From NCBI RefSeq assembly GCF_002205845.1, contig NZ_NISI01000001.1:62001-126000 (forward strand): a DNA stretch of 64,000 nt, read 5' to 3'. The DNA is from Roseateles puraquae (lineage in GTDB: Bacteria > Pseudomonadota > Gammaproteobacteria > Burkholderiales > Burkholderiaceae_C). The notes under the pieces are model-generated. The model did not search any database, was not told the DNA's origin, and saw nothing but the letters and a program-made list of their open reading frames with translations. Each line of letters opens with the position of its first letter. Position 1 is the first letter of the stretch. Of the stretch, positions 9,101-15,902 are shown in pieces. Position numbers and translations under genes: made by a program.

Positions 9101-9366
9101 CCGTAGCGCGACAGCGAGCGGGTCTGTTCAAGGCCGGGCAAGCCCGCCATGACCGTTTCGATCGGGTAGGTCACGCGCTGCTCGGTTTCGAGCGGCGAGT
9201 AGCCGGGCGCCTTGGTATTGATCTGGACCTGGACGTTGGTGATGTCGGGGACCGCGTCGATGGGCAGCTTCTGGTAGCTGAAGACGCCCAGCGCGGCCAT
9301 GCCGAGCACAGCCAACATGACGAGCCATCGATGCTCGATGGCAAAACGAATGATGCGTTCAAACAT
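6187..9366 (-). CDS. czcA: Co/Zn/Cd efflux RND pump
   Basis: This 1059-residue inner-membrane RND protein belongs to the heavy-metal efflux (HME) class. It has the usual two sets of one plus five helices and two large periplasmic loops. TM4 reads LDFGIIIDGAVVIVEN, keeping the two Asp and one Glu (D402, D408, E415 in Cupriavidus CzcA) needed for proton-driven transport. This is the pattern of the Zn/Co/Cd subclass. The start has GAGG seven bases upstream. It lies 13 bases after czcB. With CzcB and CzcC it forms the trans-envelope pump that exports divalent cations. Confidence 0.96.
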   Translation of the reverse strand: MFERIIRFAIEHRWLVMLAVLGMAALGVFSYQKLPIDAVPDITNVQVQINTKAPGYSPLETEQRVTYPIETVMAGLPGLEQTRSLSRYGLSQVTVIFKEGTDIYFARQLVNERIQSARGQMPAGVEPNIGPISTGLGEIYLWTVESQPGAKKPNGEPYTATDLREIQDWVIKPQLRNVTGVTEINTIGGYAKEYHVAPDPSRLASYGITLADVVNALERNNANVGAGYIERRGEQYLIRAPGQVRSIADIGNVVLRNEGSVPVRIKDVASVELGRELRTGAATDNGKEVVLGTVFMLIGENSRTVSQAVDKKMAEINKNLPAGIHAVTVYDRTTLVDKAIGTVKKNLMEGAILVIVILFLFLGNIRAALLTAMVIPLSMLFTFTGMVNQKVSANLMSLGALDFGIIIDGAVVIVENCVRRLAHAQEHKGRSLTRSERFHEVFLASQEARRPLLFGQLIIMIVYLPIFALAGVEGKMFHPMAFTVVIALVGAMILSMTFVPAAVALFIGEKVAEKENFLMGWARRAYEPALKRVMNAKPLVITFALVTVFLSGLLATRMGSEFVPSLNEGDFSIQTLRIPGTSLSQSVAMQQQLESTLKTKFPEIERVFARTGTAEIASDPMPPNISDAYVMLKPVSEWPEPRKTRDELAALVKAEVEKMPGQNYEFSQPIQLRFNELISGVRSDVAVKVFGDDMDVMNNAAGRIAAVLKGISGATEVNIEQTTGLPMLSVQIDREKTARYGLNVQDVQDTLATAVGGKEGGTMFEGDRRFDIIVRVPENVRSDLEAIKRLPVPLPASGTSSARKFIPLSEVADLSLSPGPNQVSRENGKRRVVVSANVRGRDIGTFVAEAEQAIQQQVKLPTGYWMTWGGQFENLQSATNRLKIVVPVSLLLVFTLLFVMFGNAKDGLLVFTGIPFALTGGIVALWLRDIPMSISAAVGFIALSGVAVLNGLVMISFIRNLRESGRSLDEAIFEGAITRLRPVLMTALVASLGFVPMAIATGTGAEVQRPLATVVIGGILSSTALTLLVLPVLYRIAHRKDDEEDAPAPRAKPDQEVLA

Positions 9367-9379
9367 GTGGACGCCTCTT

Positions 9380-11005
9380 TCAGTGCTCGTGGCTGGCCGA
9401 GGCCTTGCCGGCTTCAGACTTGATGACGAAGCTACCCGACGTCGCGTACTGCGCGCCTGCCTTCAGGCCGGACGTCACCTCGGTGCGCTTGCCGTCGCTT
9501 CGACCCAGCTCGACCGGTACCGGCGCAAAGCCGCTCGGCGTACGGACGAACACGATGGACTTGCCCTCCATGGTCTGGATGGCGTCAGCAGTCACCGAGA
9601 CCGGGACGCTGGATTCGCCAGCCGAGACCTCGACGTTCACGAACAGGCCGGGACGCCATGCGGTGTTGGGGTTGTCGACAACGACGCGCGCCTGGGCCGT
9701 GCGGGTTTGCTCGCCAATCAAGGCGCCGACATAGGCCACCTTGCCGACGGCCTTCTGCTCGAAGGCGGTGGACTTGATGACCACGTTCTCGCCGATGCGC
9801 ACCTGCGGCAGGTCGCGCGCGGGCACATTGATCTGAGCCCAGACGGACTTCAGATCAGAGATGGTGAAGACGTTGGTGTCCTCACGCACCTGTTCACCCA
9901 GCGCGATGTGCTTCTCAACGATGATCCCGTTGAAGGGCGCGCGCAGCTCGAACCGGTTCAGGGCCGACGAGTCCGCCGACGCGCCAATTGCCTGCAACTT
10001 CTGGCGTGCGTTGGCGACGGCGATCTCGGCTTCGCGCATGGCCTGCTCAGCCTGCTGAACGTCCTGCTGGGGCGAGATTCGCTGTTCGAAGAGCTGCTTC
10101 TCACGTTCGTAGGTCGTGCGAGCCAGTTGGAGGCGCTTCTGGGAGTTCTGAAACTCGGCTCGCTGGTCGGAGACGCTGGAGCTGCTGATGACAGCCAGGA
10201 CCTGGCCCTTCACGACCTGTTGACCCAGGGACACGGCGACCGATTCCACAACGCCACCAACACGCGGCACGACGTGAGCGGTCCGGTCTTCGTTGAAGGC
10301 GATCTCGCCGGGCAATTGGAGCGCCGAACGGATGGTTGAAGGCGCGGAGGTATCCAGCGAGATGCCCGCTGCCTTGATCTGGTCTGCGGTCATGGTGACG
10401 GCACCCTCATCCTTGACAAAGGGGAACTGGGCGACGCCACCGCCGGTCTGAACCTCAACGGTGCCCTTGAACAGGTGCGGCTCGCTGATGATCTGGGCGC
10501 TGACCAGGGCACCGCCTTCGAGTGCGAACGCGATCTTTTCGGGGTTCTGCCCGGGACGCTCCAGCGTCACAGCCACTTGCTGCTGGCTGAGCTGCAGCGG
10601 CTTGCCGCCCTTGGTCAGCCACAGCTTGATGCGAGGAGATCCGCCCTGGTCGGCCAGGAGAAGCTCAACGCTGACTTCCTTCTGCGTGCCGATGACGTCA
10701 CCACCGTTGGCGCCCTTCTTGGCTTCTTCGTGGTGCTCGCCGTCACCGTGACCTTCGGCGTCCTTGTGACCCTTTTCGCCCTTGGCCTCGCCATGGTGCT
10801 CACCGTCGGCGCGCCCCTTTGCTTCATCGTGGCCGTGACCATGCTCTTCCTCGGCGGCAGGTGCACTGCCGCCCATGCGAAGGATGGACACCGTACCGAC
10901 GGCGCCCAGCGCCAGCACGGCGGCAATGGCGATCAGTTGCTTCTTGCCCAGGCTGCCACGCAGGCGGTCGAGCGTGCTTTGCTTGTCGTTCATCGTGAAT
11001 TTCAT
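9380..11005 (-). CDS. czcB: Membrane fusion protein of the Czc pump, His-rich
   Basis: This 541-residue periplasmic adaptor has an N-terminal membrane anchor (about residues 23-43). A His/Glu-rich segment follows at about 55-92 (EEEHGHGHDEAKGRADGEHH and further His pairs), and then the lipoyl, alpha-hairpin and beta-barrel domains of the HlyD/RND adaptor family. The length and His-rich insert match CzcB of Cupriavidus, where this region binds metal in the periplasm. It links CzcA to CzcC. GAGG lies nine bases before the ATG. Confidence 0.94.
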   Translation of the reverse strand: MKFTMNDKQSTLDRLRGSLGKKQLIAIAAVLALGAVGTVSILRMGGSAPAAEEEHGHGHDEAKGRADGEHHGEAKGEKGHKDAEGHGDGEHHEEAKKGANGGDVIGTQKEVSVELLLADQGGSPRIKLWLTKGGKPLQLSQQQVAVTLERPGQNPEKIAFALEGGALVSAQIISEPHLFKGTVEVQTGGGVAQFPFVKDEGAVTMTADQIKAAGISLDTSAPSTIRSALQLPGEIAFNEDRTAHVVPRVGGVVESVAVSLGQQVVKGQVLAVISSSSVSDQRAEFQNSQKRLQLARTTYEREKQLFEQRISPQQDVQQAEQAMREAEIAVANARQKLQAIGASADSSALNRFELRAPFNGIIVEKHIALGEQVREDTNVFTISDLKSVWAQINVPARDLPQVRIGENVVIKSTAFEQKAVGKVAYVGALIGEQTRTAQARVVVDNPNTAWRPGLFVNVEVSAGESSVPVSVTADAIQTMEGKSIVFVRTPSGFAPVPVELGRSDGKRTEVTSGLKAGAQYATSGSFVIKSEAGKASASHEH

Positions 11006-11017
11006 GTTGGGTGTGCC

Positions 11018-12319
11018 TCAGGGGCGATCAGTCGTGGTGCCGAGCTGGCGGTCGATCTCTGCAGCAGTGCGGTGAACTTGGGCCACCGCGGTGTAGTACT
11101 GGCTGCGGACCTGAAGCCAGGTGCGCTGGGCATCGAGGGCGTCCAGGAAGCTGAACTTGCCGAGCTCGAAGCCGGTCTTGGCCGCCTCGTAAGCACTCTG
11201 CGCACCAGGCAGCACCTCGCGGCGCAGCGCTTCGACCTCGTCCTTGCGCGCCTGCAGGAGGTCTGCCATCTGCAGCACTTCAGAGCGCAGGCGCAGCTCC
11301 TCGGCCTGGGCGTTGGCTTGCGCGGCGTCCCGGCGACGCAGAGCCTCCAACTGGGCGCCTTGGTTCCGGTCAAAGAACGGAAGCGGCACCGACACGCTGA
11401 ACACAGCCTGCGTCCGACCCAGTTCCTGGGCGCGGCGGGCACCAACGCCCACAGTCACGTCCGGCACGCCTTTGGCACGAGCAAGGGTGTAGCCCGCATC
11501 GGCGCGCTGGACCTCAAGCAAAGCGCGGCGCACGGCCGGCGCATCGGGCAGCCGCGCCATGATGTCGGGCGCTGACGGGGCTACCGGCAACACGTCGACG
11601 CTGCCGTCCAGGCGCTGGATGGTGCCCTCAGGCACGCCCATAACGGCGGTCAGCGCACGCAGCGCGGCCGAACTCTCGGCTTGCGCTTGGCGCAGATCGA
11701 TTCGAGCGGTTGAAGCAGCGACTCGAGCGCGCGTCTCCTCCGTGGGCGACACCTTCCCGGCGGTCACCCGACGTGCGGCGGCATCAACGCCACTGCCGGC
11801 GATCCGCAGCGATTCTTCAGCGACCTTGACGCGCTCTTGGGCCGTCAGTGCGTCAAAGAAGGCCTGGACGGCCGTGGCACGGATGTCAGCGCGGCGAGCG
11901 ATCAGATCCAGCGCTGCAATGTCCTTGCCGCGCTGTGCCAGCTCAACCCGCGCCGCTCGCTTGCCGCCGGTCTCCAGCGTCTGGCTGAGTTGCATCGTCG
12001 TGACGCGGGTGCCGGACTTGAGGTCCTCTTGGTCCACGCCAAGCACCGGATTCGGGATGAGGCCGGCCTGGCGGACAGTGCCGTCATTGGCATCGAGCTC
12101 GGCTGCGGCGGCACGAAGCTGGGGGTTCTGTGCCAGCGCCGTGTCGACCGCCGTCCTCAAGGACAACGGCGTGGTTTGCGGGGCGACCGTCGGGGTGGCT
12201 GGTACTGTCGCCTGAGCGATCTGAACGTCAGCGGAAGCGGGAGGGATCCCAGACGACTGCGCCTGGGCAAGGGAGGAAATGAGTGCCGCGCATGCAAGCG
12301 GCACGAAGGTTCTGCGCAT
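11018..12319 (-). CDS. czcC: Outer membrane factor of the Czc pump
   Basis: This 433-residue TolC-type outer membrane factor has a signal peptide ending at about residue 20 (LISSLAQAQ) and the two internally repeated OEP domains with long coiled-coil stretches. The start has GGAG six bases before the ATG. It is the first of the three structural pump genes, in the czcCBA order known from Cupriavidus, and 107 bases separate it from the upstream czcI. Confidence 0.94.
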   Translation of the reverse strand: MRRTFVPLACAALISSLAQAQSSGIPPASADVQIAQATVPATPTVAPQTTPLSLRTAVDTALAQNPQLRAAAAELDANDGTVRQAGLIPNPVLGVDQEDLKSGTRVTTMQLSQTLETGGKRAARVELAQRGKDIAALDLIARRADIRATAVQAFFDALTAQERVKVAEESLRIAGSGVDAAARRVTAGKVSPTEETRARVAASTARIDLRQAQAESSAALRALTAVMGVPEGTIQRLDGSVDVLPVAPSAPDIMARLPDAPAVRRALLEVQRADAGYTLARAKGVPDVTVGVGARRAQELGRTQAVFSVSVPLPFFDRNQGAQLEALRRRDAAQANAQAEELRLRSEVLQMADLLQARKDEVEALRREVLPGAQSAYEAAKTGFELGKFSFLDALDAQRTWLQVRSQYYTAVAQVHRTAAEIDRQLGTTTDRP

Positions 12320-12426
12320 CGAAAACTCCAGGGTTGTAGGGACAACGCGAGGGTTTCGGCGAGTGCAGTGCTGCGGCTAGGGCCGCATCAAACGAGAGGG
12401 GTTGGAACGAAACTGCGCTCGCCGAA

Positions 12427-12807
12427 TCAGGCGACGCGCCAGTTGGGGCGTTCGAGGAGGTCAGGCCCGCGCGAACGGAAGGCCTGGTTGGACGCAGGGT
12501 CCAGAGTGAATGCGACGTTGTTGTCGAATTGCAGCGCGACGGGCACCAGCGGCTTCGCGAAGCTCAATTGGCAATAGCCACAGTCGTTGTCCCCGAGCAG
12601 CTTGCCGCCCTTGGAAGGCGACTTGTCGTCGAGATGCTTGCCGGACACCTTGGATCCGGCATCACCGGGTACCCCATGCTCATGGGCATGGTGACCGATG
12701 TGCGCCTTGGCAGGGATCTGCTCGTGCTGGCAATAGGCTGCCGCTGCCGACCAGGCGAACTGGACGGGCAGGATGAACAGCAAAAGGATGGTCAGCCAGC
12801 GACGCAT
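12427..12807 (-). CDS. czcI: CzcI family periplasmic protein (first copy)
   Basis: This 126-residue secreted protein has the signal peptide LLLFILPVQFAWSAAAA, then YCQHEQ, the His cluster AHIGHHAHEHG, and the motif DNDCGYCQLSF. It stands directly upstream of czcC, the position of czcI in the Cupriavidus czcNICBAD order. CzcI proteins are thought to modulate expression of the efflux genes. The C-terminal segment FRSRGPDLLERPNW resembles that of the other two copies (HASHIPGLPERPDR, LVPTIDRPKW), which supports common descent. Confidence 0.85.
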   Translation of the reverse strand: MRRWLTILLLFILPVQFAWSAAAAYCQHEQIPAKAHIGHHAHEHGVPGDAGSKVSGKHLDDKSPSKGGKLLGDNDCGYCQLSFAKPLVPVALQFDNNVAFTLDPASNQAFRSRGPDLLERPNWRVA

Positions 12808-12962
12808 GGACCGGATTGTGTCTTGAAACGGTTAAACGAGGGTGAATTGGCCTTGGCTGTTCCAGTGAAATCGTTCGCAAAGCAGCGGTGCTTCGCCTTA
12901 CTGGAAGCTGTTCGCCCAGACCCGCGGTTCGTTTCCGACCGCGGATCGCAGGGCTCGGAGGG

Positions 12963-13313
12963 TCATGCGCCTTCGCTATCGGCGCGGGACACGTAGACCA
13001 TCAACTTCTTGTCGGTGAAGCCTTGGGGCGCGATGTCGCGGACGTCGAGTGCGCGATGGCTGGCGGAACTGAATTTCCACGTGAAGCTCTTGCCCGCGCT
13101 CTGGAACGTCACCACGTCGCCGCAGTTCACGTTGATGGCCTTGCCAGCATCGACCTTGACCACACGCGCGCCTTGGGTGGCGGTGACGGCCTCGCCGTGG
13201 ACCGACTTGCCGTTGAACATGCGGTCGTTCCCAGCGGCAGTACCTGCCTGGGCAGCGCCCACGGCGAACACAAGGCTGGCGATCAGGGCGGAGGCGGAAA
13301 TGGTGCGGTTCAT
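12963..13313 (-). CDS. CzcE-like periplasmic metal-binding protein
   Basis: The 116-residue product starts MNRTISASALIASLVF, with AGGA seven bases before the ATG. An upstream in-frame extension has no comparable site. A signal peptide ends near AQA. The mature part has the conserved CzcE pattern: NVNCGDVVTFQSAGKSFTWK followed by an Asp-Ile-Ala-Pro segment and KLMVYVSR. CzcE of Cupriavidus is a small periplasmic copper-binding protein encoded in the czc region. Here it is the first minus-strand gene before czcI and lies beside repeated AAATCCGTC motifs. Confidence 0.82.
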   Translation of the reverse strand: MNRTISASALIASLVFAVGAAQAGTAAGNDRMFNGKSVHGEAVTATQGARVVKVDAGKAINVNCGDVVTFQSAGKSFTWKFSSASHRALDVRDIAPQGFTDKKLMVYVSRADSEGA

Positions 13314-13381
13314 GAGAGTTCCTACTTCGGCGGACGGGTGACTCGGGAGAGCCACCTGAGGCGTTCACCATGGAAGGAACT

Positions 13382-13434
13382 TTAGAAATCCGTCCCCAAC
13401 GGGAAGCGTGGCCTTCGCATTACAAATCCGTCAT
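13382..13434. promoter_or_regulatory. Repeated AAATCCGTC motif upstream of the czcE-like gene
   Basis: TTAGAAATCCGTC (13382-13394) and TTACAAATCCGTC (13420-13432) are direct repeats 38 bp apart, between 69 and 120 bases upstream of the czcE-like start. A close relative, CAAATTCGTCAT, lies at 22069-22080 upstream of the second efflux operon, compared with CAAATCCGTCAT here. They may be operator half-sites for CzcR or another metal regulator. No binding protein can be named from sequence. Confidence 0.4.
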
Positions 13435-13457
13435 GTTGGCGCCAGCGTGACCCGCGG

Positions 13458-14096
13458 CTACTGTCCTTTGCATTTGCCGCTGGCCACCGTGTGCAGGTAG
13501 ATCGCGAGCTGGACCAGGTCTGCCTTCAGGTCCTTGCGCGGCCCCAGGCAATCGCGCTTCTCGGTCCGAGTGATTGCAAGCGCGATGCGTTCGTCCTTCG
13601 ACAGCCCGCCGAGCTGGAGTGCGACGCCAGCGCTATCGGCCATCCTGCGGAACTCCGGGCGCGCGCCGGCCATGGCCACGCCAAGATCAAGACGGATCGG
13701 CGGTGGCACGGTGCCGGGTTCAAGCTGTTCTGGCTCACCTGGCTGCTTGTCGGCATTTACATCCTGACCAGCCATTGGAGCCGTGCCCGACGGCTGCGCG
13801 TTGCTCGCGGCGCCCCTATTCCATCCCGTCCGTGAGCTTGCCGCTTGAGGCCTTCTAGCAGGGACGGCCGCGACGACCTCAGGTGCCGCGCGGCGCAGGG
13901 GTACAAGTCTGACGCTGATCGATGGGCCAGGGGCAGCTCCAACTTGAGGAATCCAACGCAAGTGGCTGGCGCTGAGCACGTGGATAAACAGACCACAGAT
14001 CAACACTGATGCGGCGGCCGCGGTGGCTCGAACACGCCAGCCGGGTCTCGCCACCGCGTTCCAGTTCTCGGTAGGCCTACCGGAACCAGTCGTCAT
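13458..14096 (-). CDS. TonB-like envelope protein with C-terminal Cys pair
   Basis: The 212-residue product starts at an ATG with AAGGA eight bases upstream and overlaps the end of the phosphoribosyltransferase-like gene by 20 bases. It has one N-terminal membrane helix (SVLICGLFIHVL) and a Pro/Ala/Gly-rich middle. The C-terminal globular segment contains RDCLGPRKDL and ends ASGKCKGQ. This plan (anchor, proline-rich spacer, DC...GKxCK end) is shared with the much longer protein at 55108-56634. I infer a periplasm-spanning protein with a disulphide in the C-terminal domain. No function is known to me. Confidence 0.6.
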   Translation of the reverse strand: MTTGSGRPTENWNAVARPGWRVRATAAAASVLICGLFIHVLSASHLRWIPQVGAAPGPSISVRLVPLRRAAPEVVAAVPARRPQAASSRTGWNRGAASNAQPSGTAPMAGQDVNADKQPGEPEQLEPGTVPPPIRLDLGVAMAGARPEFRRMADSAGVALQLGGLSKDERIALAITRTEKRDCLGPRKDLKADLVQLAIYLHTVASGKCKGQ

Positions 14097-15372
14097 CCAG
14101 CACGTCCTTGCCCAACGCAATTTCCCGCTCAGCCTCGAGCATCACCCGGGAGATCTCTGAGTCAGGCAGCGTGACACGCACAAGGTGGGAACTTGAGACC
14201 GTCACAACGGCGTCCGGATGCGCCTCATGAACGCGGGGTTCGGCCAGGATCCGGGTTGTCTCCTTGTCCAAAGGGCTGTACGGCTTCATTTCCTCCACAG
14301 CCTCCCGGAATTTCATGAGCTGGTATTCGAGTTGGCGGCGAAGGTCGAGATCGATGTCGGCCTGGCGCTCAGCAAGCATCTCCGCGAAGGCGCTCGACTC
14401 GCGACCGACCTGATCGGCCAGCTTCTTCTCCGCCGCTTCGGCGTCTCGCAGCGCCCTCACTGCCGTCGAGATGCCTACATACAGGGATGCATACATCTGC
14501 GTGACTGGCATGTTGTAGTCAGGGGTCCCAATGCCCTGACGAGGCTTCACTTGTGAGCTCGACACCTGGTGATAGAACGTACCTGCGCCATAGGCATCCC
14601 TTGCCCATTCAAACCGCTGTCGGACGGCATCCAGTATCTGTGGATAGACCGTGCTCCAGACCCCACTGACGGCAGGCCCGCGGTCTTCCGTGAAAAGCCT
14701 GTTGACGGGGAGAACCGTGCACCGCCCCTGATCCGCCATCGCCTTGATCTCCCGCTGGTACCGCTGCGCCACCTCCGCGCCCCGGGCGTCGACGATCAGA
14801 ATGAAGTGGCACTTGTCGAGTCCAACCTCTTCGAAGGCCCTGAAGATTTCGCAGATAGCACGCCCTGATACGACCGTGTCCACGAAGATGAAGTTCTCGG
14901 TTGGGAGCTTGCTGGGCAGCGCTGCCAGCCAGTTCCTCTTGGCCAGGTTTTCGACCAGTACCTTGTAGAACGTGAGGTAGGGATCAGTCCCGTCACGTCG
15001 CACGATCCCAGCAAGAACGCGGCTCCAGTAGCGCCTGATCGCCGCCGTAGTCTGCGTTGCGTCCTGCGGGTCGGCGGAGAACGGCAGGATGAGCTTCTGA
15101 TGGAACGGGGAGTAGGTCAGCTCACTCATTTCCTTCAAGCGCTCGTCATAGGTCGGCAGCGATCGGATATCGAGACGCCAGGCAGCCGCGGCAGCGCTGA
15201 TGAACGGTACTGCGCCTCGGCTAGGCACGACCAAGTGCCGGTAGCCCTCCTTGACCAGCACGCGGATGTACTCCGACAAATCCTTCGACGCGCGTGCGTA
15301 GTCGATCAGGTTGTCGGCGTTGAACTCGTTCTGCCAAAGCGCCGTCAAAGGCAGCGCTGATTCATTCGTCAC
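14077..15372 (-). CDS. Phosphoribosyltransferase-fold protein
   Basis: The 431-residue product starts at GTG 15372. AAGGAGG lies nine bases upstream, and the start overlaps the preceding small ORF by 11 bases. The segment FIFVDTVVSGRAICEIFRAF resembles the PRPP-binding loop of type I phosphoribosyltransferases, and VVPSRGAVPFISAAAAAW could form the neighbouring loop. The C-terminal third is helical and charged (AEMLAERQADIDLDLRRQLE). I do not recognise a characterised family. Stand-alone PRTase domains occur in nucleotide salvage and also in bacterial conflict systems, and no partner here decides between them. It has no evident link to metal resistance. Confidence 0.65.
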   Translation of the reverse strand: MTNESALPLTALWQNEFNADNLIDYARASKDLSEYIRVLVKEGYRHLVVPSRGAVPFISAAAAAWRLDIRSLPTYDERLKEMSELTYSPFHQKLILPFSADPQDATQTTAAIRRYWSRVLAGIVRRDGTDPYLTFYKVLVENLAKRNWLAALPSKLPTENFIFVDTVVSGRAICEIFRAFEEVGLDKCHFILIVDARGAEVAQRYQREIKAMADQGRCTVLPVNRLFTEDRGPAVSGVWSTVYPQILDAVRQRFEWARDAYGAGTFYHQVSSSQVKPRQGIGTPDYNMPVTQMYASLYVGISTAVRALRDAEAAEKKLADQVGRESSAFAEMLAERQADIDLDLRRQLEYQLMKFREAVEEMKPYSPLDKETTRILAEPRVHEAHPDAVVTVSSSHLVRVTLPDSEISRVMLEAEREIALGKDVLDDDWFR

Positions 15373-15661
15373 TTGGCACGTCCTCCTTGTCGGCACGTCC
15401 TTCGGGTCGATCAATCCCTTCTGCCAGCACGACGCGAACCTCGTCCGTTTCCGGCTTCCCGAGCTGAACCAGCCACGCAGAAATCGGATTGGCCGCCCCA
15501 CGCGGCTCGTCATCCTTAGGATCGAACTCCAGACCAACCTTGGCATGCGTCCATAGCACGCTGGTCAGGTACAGAACGTCCTTGTAAAGCTGTTTCCTCG
15601 ACGAGGTCAGCCGTGCGCTGGCCCGTGCGCGCCGATCGTCGGATCGCCTTGACGATCTCAT
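15362..15661 (-). CDS. Small hypothetical protein overlapping the PII-like gene
   Basis: The open frame codes for up to 99 residues. The first 24 or so (Arg/Ser-rich) lie inside the PII-like gene in another frame and look non-native, whereas the later part (KQLYKDVLYLTSVLWTHAKV, then ISAWLVQLGKPE) looks like real protein. The true start is uncertain. It is translationally coupled to the phosphoribosyltransferase-like gene. One reading is that this gene lost its own 5' end at a recombination junction with the PII-like gene. The family is unknown. Confidence 0.45.
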   Translation of the reverse strand: MRSSRRSDDRRARASARLTSSRKQLYKDVLYLTSVLWTHAKVGLEFDPKDDEPRGAANPISAWLVQLGKPETDEVRVVLAEGIDRPEGRADKEDVPSDE

Positions 15662-15902
15662 CGACGCAGTCGTCGTCGCAATGCAGCTCGAGCCGCACTT
15701 CGTTGACCACCGCGAGGCCGAGGTTGACGGAGAAGTGCTGTTCGGCGTCGTCGATCGGCGGAAGGGTTCCCTGCGAAGGCGTGGCGCTCAGGTGGTAGTG
15801 ATGCGGGTCGCCGTCCAGGATCTCCCAGGCCTTCGTGGACTTGATGGCCTCGATGACGTCTGCTGCGCGATGGCTATGGATGTAGGCCTTGATCTGCTTC
15901 AT
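15516..15902 (-). CDS. PII-like signal protein linked to metal efflux (PII-NG type)
   Basis: The 128-residue product starts MKQIKAYIHSHRAADVIEAI, the beta-alpha start of the PII/GlnB fold, and continues to ELHCDDDCVDEIVKAIRRSARTGQ. The PII-NG group was defined partly by its linkage to heavy-metal RND genes, and this one overlaps the RND pump gene by four bases. It probably modulates or senses the state of that pump. After TGQ (residue 95) the sequence no longer resembles a PII C-terminus and runs on for 33 residues, perhaps because of a junction with the next gene. The classical uridylylation Tyr of GlnB is not evident. Confidence 0.75.
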   Translation of the reverse strand: MKQIKAYIHSHRAADVIEAIKSTKAWEILDGDPHHYHLSATPSQGTLPPIDDAEQHFSVNLGLAVVNEVRLELHCDDDCVDEIVKAIRRSARTGQRTADLVEETALQGRSVPDQRAMDACQGWSGVRS

